DNA of 64,000 nt from Clostridium sp. 12(A) (GCA_000526575.1 JAGI01000003.1:310001-374000), one strand, 5' to 3'; positions 33,348 to 43,272 are shown, numbered from the stretch's first letter. The notes: generated by a model from the letters alone, not told the origin. Numbers and translations: made by a program.

Positions 33348-35486
33348 TCATTCGTTTTCTTTTACTTCTTTCTCTTCTTTGGCTTCTTCTGCCTTTGCAG
33401 TCATATCGCTTGGCTTCATGCTTAAGTTGATTCTTCCCATCTTATCAACCTCAACTACCTTAACGGTAACTACATCGCCGATATTAACCACATCTTCTAC
33501 CTTGGCAACTCTCTTCTCAGACAGCTTGGAAATGTGAATCATACCATCTTTATTCGGTGCAAGCTCTACGAAAGCACCAAAGTTCATGATTCTCACTACC
33601 TTACCTGTCATGATCTGACCAGCCTCGATTTCAGTTACGATGCTCTTAATGATCTGAATGGCACGGTCAATCATATCCTGATCGGTTCCACATACAGAAA
33701 CGCTGCCGTCATCAGAGATGTCGATCTTAACGCCAGTCTCTTCAATAATCTTATTGATAACCTTACCCTGCTTACCAACAACATCACCGATCTTCTGAGG
33801 ATCAATGGAGATCTGGTCAATCTTAGGAGCATACTTACCAACTTCTTTTCTTGGCTCGCTGATGGCCTTTGCCATTACTTCGTCAAGAATATAAAGTCTT
33901 GCTTCTCTTGTGGTGCGGATTGCCTCTTCGATGATTGGTCTTGTTAAGCCGTGAATCTTGATATCCATCTGAATGGCTGTGATTCCCTTATGAGTACCGC
34001 CTACCTTAAAGTCCATATCGCCAAAGAAGTCTTCCAGTCCCTGGATATCTGTAAGAACGATGTAATCGTCATCAGAATCTCCAGTAACCAGACCACAGGA
34101 AATACCTGCAACGGCTGACTTGATCGGAACACCTGCTGCCATTAATGCCATAGAGGAAGAACAGATGCTGGCCTGAGAGGTGGAACCGTTGGATTCCATG
34201 GTCTCAGAAACGGTACGGATTGCATATGGGAACTCTACTTCTGAAGGAAGTACAGGAACCAATGCTTTTTCAGCTAATGCACCATGACCGATTTCACGAC
34301 GTCCCGGACCTCTGGAAGGTCTTGTCTCACCTACAGAGAAGGAAGGGAAATTGTAGTGGTGCATATATCTCTTAGAGGTCTCCATATTGTCGATGCCGTC
34401 TAATCTCTGGCTTTCAGATAATGGAGCAAGAGTACAAATATTTAAAATCTGAGTTTGACCACGGGTGAACATAGCAGAACCGTGAACTCTTGGAAGCATA
34501 TCTACTTCAGCTGCCAGATGGCGGATCTGATCCATAGCACGGCCATCAGGACGCTTGTGATCCTTTAAGATCATCTTACGAACGGTCTTTTTCTGGTACT
34601 GATAAATTGCCTCACCCAGTACAGAAAGCCACTCTTCATTATCTGCAAATGCTTCCTGAAGCTTTGCAGTAATGTTCTTGATATTCTCTTCTCTTACCTG
34701 CTTTTCATCGGTGAAAACAGCAACTTCCATCTCTGCGGGAGGAACTACTTCACGAATGGCAGCAAATAATTCATCTGGAACAGCACAGCTTGTATAGGTG
34801 TGTTTTGGTTTTCCGCACTCTGCTACAATGGTATCAATAAACTTAATGATTTCCTTGTTTACTTCGTGAGCTTTAAAGATAGCTTCGATCATTAAATCTT
34901 CCGCAACTTCATTGGCTCCTGCTTCAATCATAATGACTTTGTCTCTTACAGAGGCAACGGTAAGAGCCATGTCAGACGCCTGCTTCTGAGCCTGAGTCGG
35001 ATTGATGACGAACTCGCCGTCAACAAGACCTACCTGAGTGGTCGCGCAAGGACCGTCAAAAGGAATATCAGAAATAGAAGTAGCAATGGCAGAACCTAAC
35101 ATAGCGGTAAGCTCTGGGCTGCAATCCTGATCAACGGACATTACGATGTTATCTAACGTAACGTCGTTACGGTAATCTTTTGGGAATAAAGGTCTCATGG
35201 GACGGTCGATAACACGTGATGTCAGAACCGAATTCTCAGAGGCTTTTCCCTCTCTTTTGTTAAAGCCGCCTGGAATCTTACCTACGGCATACAGTTTTTC
35301 TTCATATTCTACGCTCAGAGGGAAGAAATCAATTCCATCCCTTGGCTTGTCGGAAGCAGTTGCGGTAGCCAATACTACGGTATCTCCGTAATGCATGAAT
35401 GCCGCTCCATTTGCCTGCTTCGCTACTCTGCCGACTTCAACGGTTAATGTTCTGCCGGCCAGTTCCATACTAAAACTCTTGTACAT
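33348..35486 (-). CDS. pnp: Polyribonucleotide nucleotidyltransferase (PNPase)
   Basis: 712 aa, full length. Two RNase PH-like domains flank an all-helical linker (~1-540); the second carries the catalytic GDSDDDYIVLTDIQGLED block. A KH domain (~553-612, IGKQG-type VVGKQGKVINKI) and an S1 RNA-binding domain (~620-690) follow, then an acidic tail rich in Glu/Lys. Degrades RNA 3' to 5' with phosphate and can add tails. Placed downstream of rpsO as in most bacteria; a structured leader lies between. AAGGAGA RBS. Confidence 0.98.
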   Translation of the reverse strand: MYKSFSMELAGRTLTVEVGRVAKQANGAAFMHYGDTVVLATATASDKPRDGIDFFPLSVEYEEKLYAVGKIPGGFNKREGKASENSVLTSRVIDRPMRPLFPKDYRNDVTLDNIVMSVDQDCSPELTAMLGSAIATSISDIPFDGPCATTQVGLVDGEFVINPTQAQKQASDMALTVASVRDKVIMIEAGANEVAEDLMIEAIFKAHEVNKEIIKFIDTIVAECGKPKHTYTSCAVPDELFAAIREVVPPAEMEVAVFTDEKQVREENIKNITAKLQEAFADNEEWLSVLGEAIYQYQKKTVRKMILKDHKRPDGRAMDQIRHLAAEVDMLPRVHGSAMFTRGQTQILNICTLAPLSESQRLDGIDNMETSKRYMHHYNFPSFSVGETRPSRGPGRREIGHGALAEKALVPVLPSEVEFPYAIRTVSETMESNGSTSQASICSSSMALMAAGVPIKSAVAGISCGLVTGDSDDDYIVLTDIQGLEDFFGDMDFKVGGTHKGITAIQMDIKIHGLTRPIIEEAIRTTREARLYILDEVMAKAISEPRKEVGKYAPKIDQISIDPQKIGDVVGKQGKVINKIIEETGVKIDISDDGSVSVCGTDQDMIDRAIQIIKSIVTEIEAGQIMTGKVVRIMNFGAFVELAPNKDGMIHISKLSEKRVAKVEDVVNIGDVVTVKVVEVDKMGRINLSMKPSDMTAKAEEAKEEKEVKENE

Positions 35487-35525
35487 ATTGGATCTCCTTT
35501 AAAAATTTATAAATTTATATTAATT

Positions 35526-35625
35526 GCAGAAGATGCCGAAACTACTGATCTACACGTAAGCCATTCTAACGGGTCAATTATTCAAATATTACGCGCACAT
35601 CAGCGGTCTCGGGGGAAACTTCTGC
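35526..35625 (-). promoter_or_regulatory. pnp leader long-range hairpin
   Basis: On the minus strand GCAGAAG (35619-35625) pairs with CTTCTGC (35526-35532), and CCGAGAC (35606-35612) with GTTTCGG (35536-35542). A stem-loop of about 100 nt therefore lies ahead of pnp. In E. coli a leader hairpin cut by RNase III mediates pnp autoregulation; an analogous role here is inferred. Confidence 0.5.
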
Positions 35626-35655
35626 CTTTAACTATCTTTTCATATATAGACAGAT

Positions 35656-35678
35656 AGGGTGGAGAAGTTCTCCACCCT
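35656..35678 (-). terminator. Perfect 11-bp stem hairpin after rpsO
   Basis: AGGGTGGAGAA and TTCTCCACCCT form a near-uninterrupted dyad 10 bp past the rpsO stop. No strong T-run follows, so it may act as a partial terminator or as an RNA stabiliser or processing site between rpsO and pnp. Confidence 0.6.
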
Positions 35679-35688
35679 AAATGGTCTA

Positions 35689-35955
35689 TTATTTTCTGAT
35701 TCCTAATCTTTCGATTAAAGCACGATAGCCCTCTAAGTCTGTCTTCTTTAAGTAATCAAGAAGACCTCTTCTCTGTCCAACCATCATCAGAAGACCTCTT
35801 CTGGAGTGATGATCTTTTGGGTTCTTCTGAAGGTGATCTGTTAATTCTGTAATTCTCTCTGTGAGAATTGCGATCTGTACTTCAGGTGAACCTGTGTCGC
35901 CAGGCTTTCTGCCAAATTCTGCGATAATTGCTGTTTTCTTTTCCTTTGAAATCAT
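35689..35955 (-). CDS. rpsO: 30S ribosomal protein S15
   Basis: 88 aa from ATG 35955 with a strong AAAGGAGG site. The sequence is a typical S15 ([17 protein letters not shown], then [15 protein letters not shown] and the IERLGIRK end). Binds 16S rRNA in the small-subunit platform. rpsO-pnp order is conserved across bacteria. Confidence 0.99.
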   Translation of the reverse strand: MISKEKKTAIIAEFGRKPGDTGSPEVQIAILTERITELTDHLQKNPKDHHSRRGLLMMVGQRRGLLDYLKKTDLEGYRALIERLGIRK

Positions 35956-36051
35956 GTTGATTTCCTCCTTTATTGAATGATTCTTACCGTATACCAAGCA
36001 ACGGCTGGAGTGGCCAAAATACCGGGTATCGGCGCAAATTTTTACCTATAC

Positions 36052-36080
36052 AGTTTACCACAGGGATATAGGCTTGTCAA
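36052..36080 (-). promoter_or_regulatory. rpsO promoter
   Basis: Minus-strand TTGACA (36075-36080), 17-bp spacer, TAAACT (36052-36057), about 96 bp upstream of the rpsO ATG. Confidence 0.7.
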
Positions 36081-36100
36081 CATTTCTGCCCCTGTGAAAA

Positions 36101-36358
36101 TTAAATCTTTGATAAAAGGAACCGGGCCTTTTCTTCCTCTTCTTTGGAAGTGTAGAGCATATAGATGGTTTCTTCTCTCCCGGCTCTAAATAACAGTCTT
36201 CTCTCATTTGGAAAATTCCTCATGAATGAAGTGAGATTACGGCTGAATGCATTGGTTTTATAAAGAATCCCATGCTCCCTCAGACAATTCTCTGCTTTAT
36301 ACATGGTTTCCAATTTTACGCCAGAGTAAACCAAAAACCATTTCTTTTTAAAAATCAT
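36101..36358 (-). CDS. Small uncharacterised protein
   Basis: 85 aa with a strong AGGAGGG site. Compact, basic N-terminus, pattern KKWFLVYSGVKLETMYKAENCL, with no membrane helix or catalytic motif. The layout (sensing whether chain position is upstream or downstream of an element, one alpha/beta domain) is reminiscent of DUF2007-type small domains, but I cannot assign it. It lies about 100 bp downstream of the deaminase operon on the same strand. Confidence 0.7.
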   Translation of the reverse strand: MIFKKKWFLVYSGVKLETMYKAENCLREHGILYKTNAFSRNLTSFMRNFPNERRLLFRAGREETIYMLYTSKEEEEKARFLLSKI

Positions 36359-36456
36359 GGCACAACCCTCCTGTTAAATAACACCGGAGCCTGATCGGCT
36401 TTTATGTACCATTTCATCATACTCTCTGGGTGGGGAAAATGCAATCCTTATCTCCC

Positions 36457-37782
36457 TTATTCCGTTTTACCCATGTGTTTTTGAAAGTCTGTGCCTTTCA
36501 TTTTCTGAACCAGTTGGTTTCTTAAGCCGTCCAAATCGGTTTTTACCAGCTTTTTATCCTTAACAAGACATTCTCCTGCTACGAATACGGCTTCCACATT
36601 GGAGGGGTTTGCACTGTAGACAAGGGCGGAATATGGGTCATAGACAGGGAACATATTGGCTGACTGGGTTTCTATTAATACCAGATCCGCCTGTTTTCCA
36701 GGCTCCAAAGAACCGGTCACCAAATGGAGTCCCATGGCTCTTGCTCCCTCAATGGTAGCCAGGGAGACAATGATCTCTGCTGGAAATGCACTTCTGTCCT
36801 TTGTTTCATTTTTATGAAAATCAGCACAAAGCTTCATCTGGGTTAAGATATCCAGGGTGTTTCCGCTGGCAGGACCGTCCGTTCCAAGTCCAACCGGAAT
36901 GTTTCTTTTTAACATTTCGGTTACAGGAGCCACACCCTTTGCGGCCTTTGTATTAGAGCCGATGCAGTGAGCTACCCTGGCTCCCCTTTCTTTAAAAAGG
37001 TCTAAGTCTTTCCCTGTCATATGAATGCAATGAGCGGCCAGAGTATCCTTTCCAAGAACTCCAATGCTGTCTAAATACTCTGCCGGTGTCATGGAGTATT
37101 CTTTTTCAAAAAAATCCATCTCATAGTCCATCTCCGCCGTATGAAGGGTAAATGGAACCTCATAAGAGGAATCAATGGAATAAGCAGCCTTTAAAACCTC
37201 ACTGGAGCAGGTACTGGTACCGTGAGGCGCAATACAGGCTGAGATTCTGGGGTGGGAGTGATATTTTTTAATCAGCCGCTCTCCATAGGAAATCGCCTCA
37301 TAAGGGTCGGAAAAATCACACGCCCCCTCATCCATCACCGTCTGACCGGCAATGCCTCTGATTCCCATCTCATCCATGGCCCTTGCTGCCTCTTCTTCAT
37401 AGTAGTACATATCTAAAACAGAAGTCACACCAGAAAGAAGCATCTCACCTGCGGCGTATCGGGTGGATAAATAGACCATTTCCTCGTCCATGGCCTTATT
37501 TTCCATGGGAATTAAAAATACCCGAAGGCGGTCCTTACAGTCATCCCCAAGTCCCCTGAATGGAATCATCCCCATATGAGTATGGAGATTGACCATTCCA
37601 GGCATGAGTATTCCTTGCTTTCCATCGATTTGACTGGCACCTGCCAGGATTTCCTCTGTCAGCTCTTTCATTGGTCCAGCTGCTATTATCGTATCATGTT
37701 CAAACAATAGGTAACCGGGACTAAAAATCTCTCTTGCCTCATTCATGGTTACCACTATTACATTTTTAATTACAGTTCTCAC
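36457..37782 (-). CDS. Amidohydrolase, 5'-methylthioadenosine/S-adenosylhomocysteine deaminase type
   Basis: 441 aa from GTG 37782, chosen because AAAAGG lies 9 bases upstream (the TTG at 37791 abuts it). MtaD/TrzN-like amidohydrolase: first metal motif NLHTHMGM, then FTLHTAEMDYE, AAHCIHM and GLGTDGPASGN. Family enzymes deaminate the adenine ring of MTA, SAH or adenosine, though other substrates (guanine, triazines) occur. It follows adenine deaminase by about 18 bp, so a purine salvage role is favoured. Confidence 0.85.
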   Translation of the reverse strand: MRTVIKNVIVVTMNEAREIFSPGYLLFEHDTIIAAGPMKELTEEILAGASQIDGKQGILMPGMVNLHTHMGMIPFRGLGDDCKDRLRVFLIPMENKAMDEEMVYLSTRYAAGEMLLSGVTSVLDMYYYEEEAARAMDEMGIRGIAGQTVMDEGACDFSDPYEAISYGERLIKKYHSHPRISACIAPHGTSTCSSEVLKAAYSIDSSYEVPFTLHTAEMDYEMDFFEKEYSMTPAEYLDSIGVLGKDTLAAHCIHMTGKDLDLFKERGARVAHCIGSNTKAAKGVAPVTEMLKRNIPVGLGTDGPASGNTLDILTQMKLCADFHKNETKDRSAFPAEIIVSLATIEGARAMGLHLVTGSLEPGKQADLVLIETQSANMFPVYDPYSALVYSANPSNVEAVFVAGECLVKDKKLVKTDLDGLRNQLVQKMKGTDFQKHMGKTE

Positions 37783-37800
37783 ACTTATCAACCTTTTCCC

Positions 37801-39501
37801 TTAGGCCGGATTATAGCGTTCCACCAAAGGGACCTTCCTTTTCGTCCTTACATCAAACAACCCCTTATCACTCAGCTTTAATTCCGGCGATACCAAAAGA
37901 GTCAGGGTGGAAATGGACATTATCACATTGCTGTTTTCATATCCCATAGCTTCGATTTCACATCTGACCGCGGATAAGGCTTCCGAAAGAGCCGAAAGAC
38001 CGCCGTCCCATAAAATACCACCTACAGGAAGAGAAGCTGACGACGTTACCTTTCCATCTCTTGCAGTTACATATCCCCCCTGCATATGAACCACCTGGTT
38101 CTGTGCAAGTACCATATCCTTGACTGAATTGCCTAAAACCAGCAGATTATGGCTGTCATGGCTCCAAGTGGTGGCAACCGCACCCGGTCGTTTAAATCCG
38201 CTTTCCACCAGCCCGTAGGCCACATCACCAGTCTTTCCATACCGCTCATAAACTGCAGCCAGACAAAGACCTGCTTCCCGCCAGCGAAGAGAACCGCCCT
38301 TAACCGGAATCTCCCGTTTTACATGGCATATCCTGGTGCCAAAGCTTTGAATCTGCATTACATTGACGATTGCTGTGCCTTCTGAAATCTCACAATGATT
38401 TAACTTAAAATCAGAAGCAAGGGCCAGACGGCATTTCACGGACTGATAAAAATGATCCGGGAATTGTGGCTTTTTAACCGTAGTTTCTTTCCTATGCTCT
38501 TTTCCGTTCTTATAGACACGTTCCGGATTAAAGTCAACCAGGTTGTCATAGACAGCAAAGTCTGCCAGCTTTCCAGGAGCAATCATTCCCCGGTCATGAA
38601 GTCCCATTCTTCTTGCCGGAGTAAAGGTCCCGCAGTAGATCGCCTTCTCTGCCGGCATACCGCATTCCACCGCAAGCTTTAAAATCAGGTTTAAATGACC
38701 CTTTGCCAGATGATCCGGCATGGTATCGTCAGTTACAAGAGCTACATTTTCATAAAGATTATGTGCAACCACCGTTTCTACCACTTCTTTTGTCAGGGAT
38801 TTTTTCTGTAATTCCAGAAACATGCCCATGTCTGTTTTTTCAAGAACGGATCCCGGTGTCTGCTGGGTATGATCTGCATCCACGCCACTTCCAATAAACG
38901 CTGCCAGCTCCTCTTTTGTGAGAGCCGGGCAATGGCCCTCGATACGAAGTCCTCTGCCCTCTTTTTTACAAAGAGCCACGATTCGTTTAATCAGAGTATC
39001 TTCCTCAGAAAGGAGATCCGTTTCATTCATTACCTCACCAAGACACAAGACACGGTCATCTTTAATCAGTTCCATGACCTCAGCCTCTCCGATGGTTCCA
39101 CCGGAGGTTTCAAGCTCCGGGCTTGTGGAGGGTACACAGGAGGGAATGCCGTAAAAGATATCCAGTTTTGTTTCCTGAGAAAGAAAGCTTTTGATGCCTT
39201 CCAAACCGAATACATTGGCGATTTCATGGGGGTCCGCTACTACTGCAGTGACTCCAAAAGGCAGCACTGCCGCTGAAAATTCACCGGGATAGGTCATAGA
39301 GCTTTCGATATGCATGTGGATATCAATAAGCCCTGGAATGATATATTTACCGCTTGCATCCACTTCGGAGTCTGCCTCATAACAGGAAGCAGGGGAAATG
39401 TCGTAAAACCTTTCCCCCACTACTGCAATGTCCGCCTGTTCAAAACATTGCCTGTATGTCCGGTAGACCCATCCATTTCGGATTAATAAGTCAACCTTCA
39501 T
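37801..39501 (-). CDS. ade: Adenine deaminase
   Basis: 566 aa. Amidohydrolase of the Ade/AdeC family: DIHMHIESSMTYPGEF (first metal HxH), ADPHEIANVFG, GHCPALT and the C-terminal domain (HDSHNLLVLG, MQGGYV) are in the expected order and length. Converts adenine to hypoxanthine and ammonia; the Fe/Mn-dependent enzyme is typical of Firmicutes. It is 15 bp downstream of the transporter's binding protein gene and upstream of the MtaD-like gene, so likely one operon. The RBS (AAGGA) is rather far from the ATG. Confidence 0.95.
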   Translation of the reverse strand: MKVDLLIRNGWVYRTYRQCFEQADIAVVGERFYDISPASCYEADSEVDASGKYIIPGLIDIHMHIESSMTYPGEFSAAVLPFGVTAVVADPHEIANVFGLEGIKSFLSQETKLDIFYGIPSCVPSTSPELETSGGTIGEAEVMELIKDDRVLCLGEVMNETDLLSEEDTLIKRIVALCKKEGRGLRIEGHCPALTKEELAAFIGSGVDADHTQQTPGSVLEKTDMGMFLELQKKSLTKEVVETVVAHNLYENVALVTDDTMPDHLAKGHLNLILKLAVECGMPAEKAIYCGTFTPARRMGLHDRGMIAPGKLADFAVYDNLVDFNPERVYKNGKEHRKETTVKKPQFPDHFYQSVKCRLALASDFKLNHCEISEGTAIVNVMQIQSFGTRICHVKREIPVKGGSLRWREAGLCLAAVYERYGKTGDVAYGLVESGFKRPGAVATTWSHDSHNLLVLGNSVKDMVLAQNQVVHMQGGYVTARDGKVTSSASLPVGGILWDGGLSALSEALSAVRCEIEAMGYENSNVIMSISTLTLLVSPELKLSDKGLFDVRTKRKVPLVERYNPA

Positions 39502-39516
39502 ATTTTTTCACTGTCC

Positions 39517-40569
39517 TTAATTATTAATGATACGGTTCCACTGGTCAATCCAGTCACTTAAAACCGGATTTACGAAGGAATAGTCAAGAACTTTTGCATT
39601 TTCTGCAACTTCACCGTAAGTCATGTTTTTCGCATTTTCTTCTGCAACGGTTACCTGGTTATTGGTAGGAGCTTCGTTTAATGCCTTTGTTGTCTTCTCC
39701 TGTAATTCCTTGCTTAAACGGTAATTAATGTATGCATAAGCAAGTTCTTTATCCTTGCAGTTTTTGGTAATGCTTATGGTGTTAAAGTTTGCATAGGTCA
39801 CTTCTGGTGTTACGAATACCAGATTTGGATTTGCCTTCTGAATGGTAGGTACTCCGAAATCGCCTACAATCGCAGCTTTGATTTCTCCTGAAGTAAACAT
39901 ATTGATTAAGTCAGAGGATTTTGCATAAGTCTTAACCAGATTTGGTTTTAATTCCTCTAATGCCTCAAATGCAGCTTTTCCGTTGTCGCTTTTAATGTCT
40001 ACATTTTTATAATCACTTGCCATATAGACCATAGCAGGTCCAAAGGTAGTTGTAATATCAGGTATGGCAATGCTTCCTTCTAATTCCGCTTTCCATAAAT
40101 CATCAAAGCTCTTAATCTCGAATCCAACGGCTTCGGGATCGTACATGATTCCGATGCTGTTGATGGTGTAAGCAACACCCTGGCCAGCCTCTGCCATGGT
40201 TTTTGCTGTACCGATCAGATTTTTGCTGTTTTCAATCTTAGATAAATCAAGAGGCTCAAAAAGACCTTCTTCGATCCCCTTTGCTGTCATAGCCTGAGAC
40301 AGCTCGATGACATCAATGGTGCTCTCCGCATTAGCAGAAAGCTTTGTATAACGCTCATTGGTGCTTCCTGTCTCAGTCACGATCTTGCAGTTAAACTGAT
40401 CCTCAAAAGGCTTATATACTTCTTCTGCAGAAATATCTTCGCTTAACCCATAAGTAGATAAAACCAGTTTCTTTTCTTCTGTGCTCTTGTTTTCTCCCTT
40501 TGGAGCAGCGCCTGCGCAGCCGGTCAATGCCATGGCAGCACATAAGGATAATGCTAATACTTTTTTCAT
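39517..40569 (-). CDS. ABC transporter substrate-binding lipoprotein, PotD-like
   Basis: 350 aa lipoprotein with signal and lipobox LTGC (C18), so anchored outside the membrane. The body (LVLSTYGLSEDI, then PFEDQFNCKIVTETG; YTINSIGIMYDPEAVG) follows the PotD/AfuA-type binding-protein fold for polyamines, thiamine-like amines or metal chelates. Last transport gene before adenine deaminase, which suggests a purine or nucleoside-related ligand or polyamines with MTA recycling. GAGAGGA RBS. Confidence 0.87.
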   Translation of the reverse strand: MKKVLALSLCAAMALTGCAGAAPKGENKSTEEKKLVLSTYGLSEDISAEEVYKPFEDQFNCKIVTETGSTNERYTKLSANAESTIDVIELSQAMTAKGIEEGLFEPLDLSKIENSKNLIGTAKTMAEAGQGVAYTINSIGIMYDPEAVGFEIKSFDDLWKAELEGSIAIPDITTTFGPAMVYMASDYKNVDIKSDNGKAAFEALEELKPNLVKTYAKSSDLINMFTSGEIKAAIVGDFGVPTIQKANPNLVFVTPEVTYANFNTISITKNCKDKELAYAYINYRLSKELQEKTTKALNEAPTNNQVTVAEENAKNMTYGEVAENAKVLDYSFVNPVLSDWIDQWNRIINN

Positions 40570-40615
40570 AATCTAGTTCCTCTCTCTTTTATCATTCTTC
40601 GGCATTATGCCGCTG

Positions 40616-41653
40616 TTACCTGTTTACTAAAATCAGCTTTGTCTCTGGAAGATAAAGACGGACGGTGCTTCCCTCTTCATAAGCTTCATCTGCCGGACGG
40701 CTTACCAGGAACTTGCCTGACTTTGTCTCCACCTCGTACTGATAGCTTTTTCCAAGGAACGTTCTGACCCCGATGGTGCCTGTCAGAATATTTTCTGTCT
40801 GGCCTTCTTCCGCTACCCGGATATCCTCCGGACGTATGGTTCCAAGGACCGAAGCTTCTCCATTACTACCTTCTACGGTAAATACTGCGCCAGCCTCTGA
40901 TTTATATACATCTCCCTGCTTATTTAAAGGAAGGAAATTTTCAAATCCAATGAATCTGGCTACAAATTCGGTTTTTGGTCTGTGATAGATGGTTTCAGGT
41001 GTATCAAACTGCTCGATCACTCCCTGGTTCATAACCGCCACTTTATCAGAGATGGAAAAGCACTCTTCCTGGTCATGGGTCACGAACAATGTGGTAATGC
41101 CAAGCTGTTTCTGAATTCTCTTGATTTCTACTCGCATATTGATTCGCAGCTTAGCATCCAGATTGCTTAAGGGCTCATCCAGTAAAAGCAGCTTTGGTTC
41201 AATGACAAGGGCTCTTGCAAGCGCTACCCTTTGTCTCTGCCCACCTGACATCTGCTGAGGGAACCGGTCCTTCAGTTCCATAAGGCCGCATACCTCAAGA
41301 ATATTTAATACCTTTTTGTCGATTTCAGACTTTGAAAGCTTTCTCATCTTAAGACCAAAGGCCACATTGTCATAAACGCTTAAATGAGGGAACAGGGCGT
41401 AGCTCTGGAACACGATTCCAAAGTTTCTCTTATGAACGGGAACCTTTGTTAAATCTTCTCCATCCAGAGTAAATACACCGTTTTCCGGTTCTATAAATCC
41501 GGCAACCACCCGAAGTGTGGTGGTCTTACCGCAGCCACTGGGACCTAAAAGAGAAACCAGCTCTCCCTCTTTTACTTCCAGATCAAGGCCTTTTAATATT
41601 TGTTTCTTCTTATCATAACGGACATCAATATCCTGTAATGTCATAAATGCCAT
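40616..41653 (-). CDS. ABC transporter ATPase, PotA-like
   Basis: 345 aa from ATG 41653 (AGGAGG upstream). Walker A GPSGCGKTT, signature MSGGQRQRVALARAL, Walker B LLLLDEPLSNLDAKLR and a C-terminal TOBE domain (~270-345) are all present, matching spermidine/putrescine or Fe3+ type importers. Middle gene of the transporter operon. Confidence 0.92.
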   Translation of the reverse strand: MAFMTLQDIDVRYDKKKQILKGLDLEVKEGELVSLLGPSGCGKTTTLRVVAGFIEPENGVFTLDGEDLTKVPVHKRNFGIVFQSYALFPHLSVYDNVAFGLKMRKLSKSEIDKKVLNILEVCGLMELKDRFPQQMSGGQRQRVALARALVIEPKLLLLDEPLSNLDAKLRINMRVEIKRIQKQLGITTLFVTHDQEECFSISDKVAVMNQGVIEQFDTPETIYHRPKTEFVARFIGFENFLPLNKQGDVYKSEAGAVFTVEGSNGEASVLGTIRPEDIRVAEEGQTENILTGTIGVRTFLGKSYQYEVETKSGKFLVSRPADEAYEEGSTVRLYLPETKLILVNR

Positions 41654-41663
41654 GGTTTTCCTC

Positions 41664-42446
41664 CTATTTTGCCAATGCTGCAACGCCCAGTGTTTTATCA
41701 ACGATTACCATGAGAAGTACGGTGACTGCCATTAAAATAACAGAAACAGCTGACACGGTAGGGTCATAATTGTATTCAATGTAGTTCATCAAGGTCGCCG
41801 GGAAGGTAGAAACTCCAGGACCTGAGAGAAACATGGAAACCGGAATGTTGTTAAATGAGTTGATAAAGGCCAGCATAAATGCAGCCGAAATTCCAGACGT
41901 TATATTCGGCAGAACTACCCGGAAAAAAGCACCGGTTTTTGTGCAGCCCAAGCTCCAGGCCGCTTCTTCCACAGAAAAATCAAACTGGTCCAGACTGGAA
42001 CCTACCACACGGATTACGTAGGGAAGGGTCACCATAAAGTGTCCGGCCAAAAGTCCTACAAAAACCGGAATCCGTAAGGTCAATACAAGGAACTGGTAAA
42101 GAACAAAACCGATTACGATTCCTGGAACAATGGTTGGGGATAAAAACACAGATTTTAAAAATCCTTTTCCCTTCATTCCAGACCTTGCCAGTGCATAAGC
42201 CGCAGGAATGCCCACCAAAAGAGCGATTAAGGTGGCAAGCAGGGCTATTTGAAGACTGGTGAGAAAGGAAATCCGAAAGGATTTTAAGGCGAACACATTA
42301 ACAAACCATTTGACAGAAAAGGATTTAATAGGGAACGTAATGGCGCTGCCTTCACCAAATGCGGTAACCGTAATAATGATAAGCGGTGCGATCATGAATA
42401 CAAATACCAGCAGTGCAAATGCAGTCAGAAGTCTATTTTTACGCAT
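41664..42446 (-). CDS. ABC transporter permease, PotC-like
   Basis: 260 aa from ATG 42446 (GAGGAGG upstream). Six membrane helices; the cytoplasmic coupling loop is EEAAWSLGCTKTGAFFRVVLPNI, read as EAA-type motif. Overlaps the partner permease gene by 8 bp. Confidence 0.9.
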   Translation of the reverse strand: MRKNRLLTAFALLVFVFMIAPLIIITVTAFGEGSAITFPIKSFSVKWFVNVFALKSFRISFLTSLQIALLATLIALLVGIPAAYALARSGMKGKGFLKSVFLSPTIVPGIVIGFVLYQFLVLTLRIPVFVGLLAGHFMVTLPYVIRVVGSSLDQFDFSVEEAAWSLGCTKTGAFFRVVLPNITSGISAAFMLAFINSFNNIPVSMFLSGPGVSTFPATLMNYIEYNYDPTVSAVSVILMAVTVLLMVIVDKTLGVAALAK

Positions 42447-43272
42447 GGTCTCCTCCTCTTTGGTCCAGTCTTTTCGCCAGAGCATTAAAGCCCTTTATCA
42501 CGGCCAGGGTCACCACGATCATGATTAAGGAAATCACGGCAGCTCCATTCCAGTCTCCCACACTCATCGCTCTCTGATAGATGAAAGTGGCAAGGACCAT
42601 ATTTTTATTTCCTCCTAAAAGCTGTGGAGTGGTATAAGCGGTCAAGGTTCCTGTAAATACTAAAATTCCGCCTACAATGATGCCTGGAAGGCTCATAGGG
42701 AAAATGACCTTCATAAACGCTTTCAACCGGTCGGCTCCAAGACTAAGAGCTGCCTCCATCATATCGTCTCCGATGTTTTCCATCACACCGGCAACGGTTA
42801 CAATCATGAGGGGGAGAAATAAGTATACAGAACCGATGATGATGGCAAAATCCGTATATAAAAGTTTTACAGGCTTTTCCACAAGTCCGGCTGTCATCAG
42901 GAACTTATTTACAATTCCATTGCTTCCTAATATATTAATCCAGGCAAAGCTGCGGATTACGGAATTGGTCATCATGGGGAAAATAGAAACAGAAAGAAGA
43001 ATTCCTCTCCATTTTTTATCACACCGGCTGATAAAATAAGCAGTCGGAACCCCTGCTGCCATGCATATGGCAGTGGTGATCACAGCGACCTTTACAGTTC
43101 GTATAAAGATTTTTAAGTAATACCCATCCTTAAAAAAGTCTGCGTAGGCGCTAAATAAATAATCTCCGGTATAAAATGTGGGCACCAGAACTCTTAAAAG
43201 CGGTAGAAACAGACAAATTGCCAGGATCACTAGTCCCGGCACCACCATGATAAATGCACTACTCTTCTTCAT
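42439..43272 (-). CDS. ABC transporter permease, PotB-like
   Basis: 277 aa from ATG 43272 (GGAGAGG upstream). Six membrane helices with coupling loop MEAALSLGADRLKAFMKVIFP. First gene of the leftward operon that runs through PotC-, PotA- and PotD-like genes into the two deaminase genes. Confidence 0.9.
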   Translation of the reverse strand: MKKSSAFIMVVPGLVILAICLFLPLLRVLVPTFYTGDYLFSAYADFFKDGYYLKIFIRTVKVAVITTAICMAAGVPTAYFISRCDKKWRGILLSVSIFPMMTNSVIRSFAWINILGSNGIVNKFLMTAGLVEKPVKLLYTDFAIIIGSVYLFLPLMIVTVAGVMENIGDDMMEAALSLGADRLKAFMKVIFPMSLPGIIVGGILVFTGTLTAYTTPQLLGGNKNMVLATFIYQRAMSVGDWNGAAVISLIMIVVTLAVIKGFNALAKRLDQRGGDHA

